The notes under the pieces are model-generated. The model did not search any database, was not told the origin of the DNA, and was given only the letters and a program-made list of their open reading frames with translations. Positions 62,096 to 64,000 of a stretch of DNA of 64,000 bases are shown piece by piece. The DNA comes from Butyrivibrio sp. AE3009. Its GTDB lineage: Bacteria > Bacillota > Clostridia > Lachnospirales > Lachnospiraceae. Both the position numbers and the translations under genes were made by a program. Where the stretch lies: assembly GCF_000420845.1 (NCBI RefSeq), contig NZ_ATVS01000018.1:1-64000 (forward strand). The letters run 5' to 3'. Each line of letters starts with the position of its first letter. Position 1 is the first letter of the stretch.

Positions 62096-64000
62096 ATGAA
62101 ACAATTTACAGCTAATGAACTGCGTAAGGCCTGGAAACAGTTCTATATAGATCGTGGACATGTTGATTGCGGCGCTGTTTCACTTGTGTCCGACGGATCC
62201 ACAGGTGTTATGTTCAACGTTGCAGGAATGCAGCCTCTTATGCCTTATCTTCTTGGTAAGAAGCATCCTATGGGAACAAGACTTTGCAACGTTCAGGGAT
62301 GTGTTCGTACCAACGATATTGATTCCGTAGGTGATAAGAGCCATGGTACTTTCTTTGAGATGATGGGTAGCTGGTCTCTTGGCGATTACTTCAAGAAGGA
62401 AAGATGCCAGTGGAGTTTTGAGCTTCTTACTCAGCTTTTTGGATTCGATGCTGATCATCTTGCAGCAACAGTTTTTGCAGGAGATGAGAATGCTCCAAGA
62501 GATGAGGAAGGCGCTAAATATCGTATTGAATCAGGCTTTAAGCCCGAGAATATATATTATCTTCCAGCTGAGGATAACTGGTGGGGACTTGAATATGGTC
62601 CCTGCGGTCCCGACAGTGAGATGTTCTATGTTAAGGATGTTCCGGATTGCGGTCCTGACTGTGGTCCCGGCTGCCACTGCGGTAAGTATACTGAGATCGG
62701 TAACGATGTTTTCATGCAGTATGAGAAGCATCATGACGGCCATCTCACACCTCTTTCACAGAAGAACGTTGATACAGGTTGGGGACTTGAGAGAATTCTT
62801 GCTTTCCTTAACGGTGTAGATGATGTTTACAAGATCGATCTTCACGCACCTGTAATCGCATATATCGAAAAGGAGAGCGGAATTAAATATGAGTCAGATG
62901 AGAAGACCACAAGATCCATGAGAATTCTTGCTGACCACACACGTACTTCCGTAATGCTTATCGGCGATGAGGCTAAGCTTCTTCCTTCCAACACAGGAGC
63001 CGGTTATATTCTCAGAAGACTTATCAGAAGAGCTGTAAGACATGCAAGAACTCTCGGACTTAACAAGCAGCAGATTCTTGGCGTTGCTCAGATCTATATC
63101 GATGAGTACAAAGAGAGCTATGAGCACCTTAACAAGAATCAGAAATTTGTTCTTACCGAGCTTGAGAGAGAGATCACACGTTTTGAGTCCACTCTTGAAA
63201 ATGGTATGAAGGAGTTCAAAAAGATCCTTGATGCTACTTCAGCAGCAGGCAAGAAGCAGATTGAGGGTAAGGATGCATTCTTCCTTTATGATACATTTGG
63301 ATTCCCTGTAGAGCTCACAGCTGAGCTGGCAGAGGAAGAAGGACTTACAGTTGATGAGGAAGGCTTCAAGGCTTCCATGGAAGAACAGAAGCAGAAGGCC
63401 AGAGAGAATCAGAACTTCTCAGCTAACCTCGAAGCAGGCAAGGGTGTATTTGATAGCCTTGAGGAATCTGTAACTGTAGAATTCCTTGGATATGATGCAC
63501 TGGGCTGCGACGGCAAGGTAGTTGCCATGGCAGGCGCTGAGGCTCTTACAGATGAGCTTACAGAGGGTCAGCAGGGAACAATCATCACTGACAGAACAAC
63601 CTTCTATGGCACTATGGGTGGCCAGGTAGGTGATATCGGTGAGATCCTTGGCCAGAACGGAGCAAGATTTGAAGTTGCTGAGGCTGTTAAAGTAGCAGGC
63701 GGAAGAACAGCTCATGTTGGTAAGGTTGTAAGCGGAAGCTTCAAGACTTCTGACAGCGTATCTCTTAAAGTAGATGCAGAGAACAGAGCTAAGACCTGCC
63801 GCAATCACTCAGCAACTCACCTTCTTCAGAAGGCTCTTCAGCAGGTTCTCGGTGATGGAGTAGAGCAGGCCGGTTCATATCAGGATCCTGACAAAACAAG
63901 ATTTGACTTCAGCTATCATCAGGCTATGACTGCTGACGAGATTGCTAAGGTTGAGGCAATCGTTAATGCTAAGATCCTTGAGGCACTTCCTGTAGTTACC
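62096..64000 (+). CDS. alaS: Alanine-tRNA ligase, 3' end outside the window
   Basis: The open frame runs 635 codons to the window edge. The catalytic core shows ELRKAWKQFYIDRGHVD, motif 1/2 region GTFFEMMGSWSLGDYFK and GWGLERILAFLNGVD. The editing domain begins with FYGTMGGQVGDIGE and has HSATHLLQKAL with the HxxxH metal site near residue 572. The stretch VMFNVAGMQPLMPYLLGKK, followed by RLCNVQGCVRTNDID, differs from the usual 'AGMxQFKxYFLG...QKCxR' form. A CGPDCGPGCHCGKY cysteine insert lies near residue 185. AAGGAGA precedes the ATG. The C-terminal domain is not visible. Confidence 0.95.
   Translation, partial: MKQFTANELRKAWKQFYIDRGHVDCGAVSLVSDGSTGVMFNVAGMQPLMPYLLGKKHPMGTRLCNVQGCVRTNDIDSVGDKSHGTFFEMMGSWSLGDYFKKERCQWSFELLTQLFGFDADHLAATVFAGDENAPRDEEGAKYRIESGFKPENIYYLPAEDNWWGLEYGPCGPDSEMFYVKDVPDCGPDCGPGCHCGKYTEIGNDVFMQYEKHHDGHLTPLSQKNVDTGWGLERILAFLNGVDDVYKIDLHAPVIAYIEKESGIKYESDEKTTRSMRILADHTRTSVMLIGDEAKLLPSNTGAGYILRRLIRRAVRHARTLGLNKQQILGVAQIYIDEYKESYEHLNKNQKFVLTELEREITRFESTLENGMKEFKKILDATSAAGKKQIEGKDAFFLYDTFGFPVELTAELAEEEGLTVDEEGFKASMEEQKQKARENQNFSANLEAGKGVFDSLEESVTVEFLGYDALGCDGKVVAMAGAEALTDELTEGQQGTIITDRTTFYGTMGGQVGDIGEILGQNGARFEVAEAVKVAGGRTAHVGKVVSGSFKTSDSVSLKVDAENRAKTCRNHSATHLLQKALQQVLGDGVEQAGSYQDPDKTRFDFSYHQAMTADEIAKVEAIVNAKILEALPVVT

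Overview
The window reads as a chromosomal stretch from a low-to-mid GC anaerobic Firmicute of the Lachnospiraceae type, most like Butyrivibrio or Pseudobutyrivibrio. That is an inference from gene content, not from a marker search. Support comes from the NifU-like/GGGtGRT gene pair, the CIRCE-controlled groESL operon, a Rex redox regulator, a cell-wall-anchored rhamnogalacturonan-degrading giant protein, an arginine-to-spermidine polyamine cluster using carboxyspermidine enzymes, and the era-recO-glyS-alaS order. Strong AAGGAGG-type ribosome binding sites precede most genes, and many operons end in clear U-tract hairpins.

Layout. 1-1650: a complete IS1182-like insertion sequence with 16-bp perfect inverted repeats and a terminator hairpin inside each end. 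1652-6600: a DUF3990 gene coupled to a MATE exporter, a convergent left-handed beta-helix nucleotidyl/acyltransferase-like gene, the NifU-like/GGGtGRT pair, and the decayed tail of an NAD-dependent epimerase gene. 6570-14130: a diguanylate cyclase on the minus strand, then NfeD-slipin, a heterodimeric ABC exporter and a phosphoesterase. 14184-17349: terminators, a Ser/Thr-rich small protein, and groES-groEL with an unusually long and highly structured gap between them. 17384-20499: two GT39-like membrane glycosyltransferases, the first apparently read from a leaderless mRNA. 20528-28671: the polyamine region speA-speE-carboxyspermidine dehydrogenase, a terminator, then nspC-aguA-aguB-hslO. 28791-43293: secreted and surface functions, namely a 5'-nucleotidase-like enzyme, a 2570-residue rhamnogalacturonan esterase/lyase, a chemoreceptor and a GH2 glycosidase. 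43290-54127: rex, a coiled-coil protein, NAD(P)HX repair, alanine racemase, a membrane J-domain protein, a channel-like protein with a RyR-type C-terminus, a CNNM/CorC-like protein, YebC and a Pro-Glu-rich membrane protein. 54183-64000: an M16C protease, a DUF4349 lipoprotein, era, recO, a small lipoprotein, glyS, and alaS running off the end.

How the genes work together. SpeA makes agmatine from arginine, AguA and AguB convert it to putrescine, and the dehydrogenase plus NspC convert putrescine to spermidine by way of carboxyspermidine. A SpeE-like aminopropyltransferase sits inside the cluster although no speD is visible in the window. The giant protein, the GH2 enzyme and the chemoreceptor fit a pectin-degrading, motile rumen or gut bacterium. 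Rex, Hsp33, GroESL and NAD(P)HX repair form a redox and stress theme.

The observations most worth checking are the four-helix structured RNA candidate between groES and groEL, its 14-nt motif repeated after speE, the RyR-domain channel-like protein, the fused CE12-like/PL11-like giant enzyme, the divergent SpeE without SpeD, and the roughly 65-residue charged insertion in Era. No tRNA, rRNA, CRISPR array or prophage was seen.
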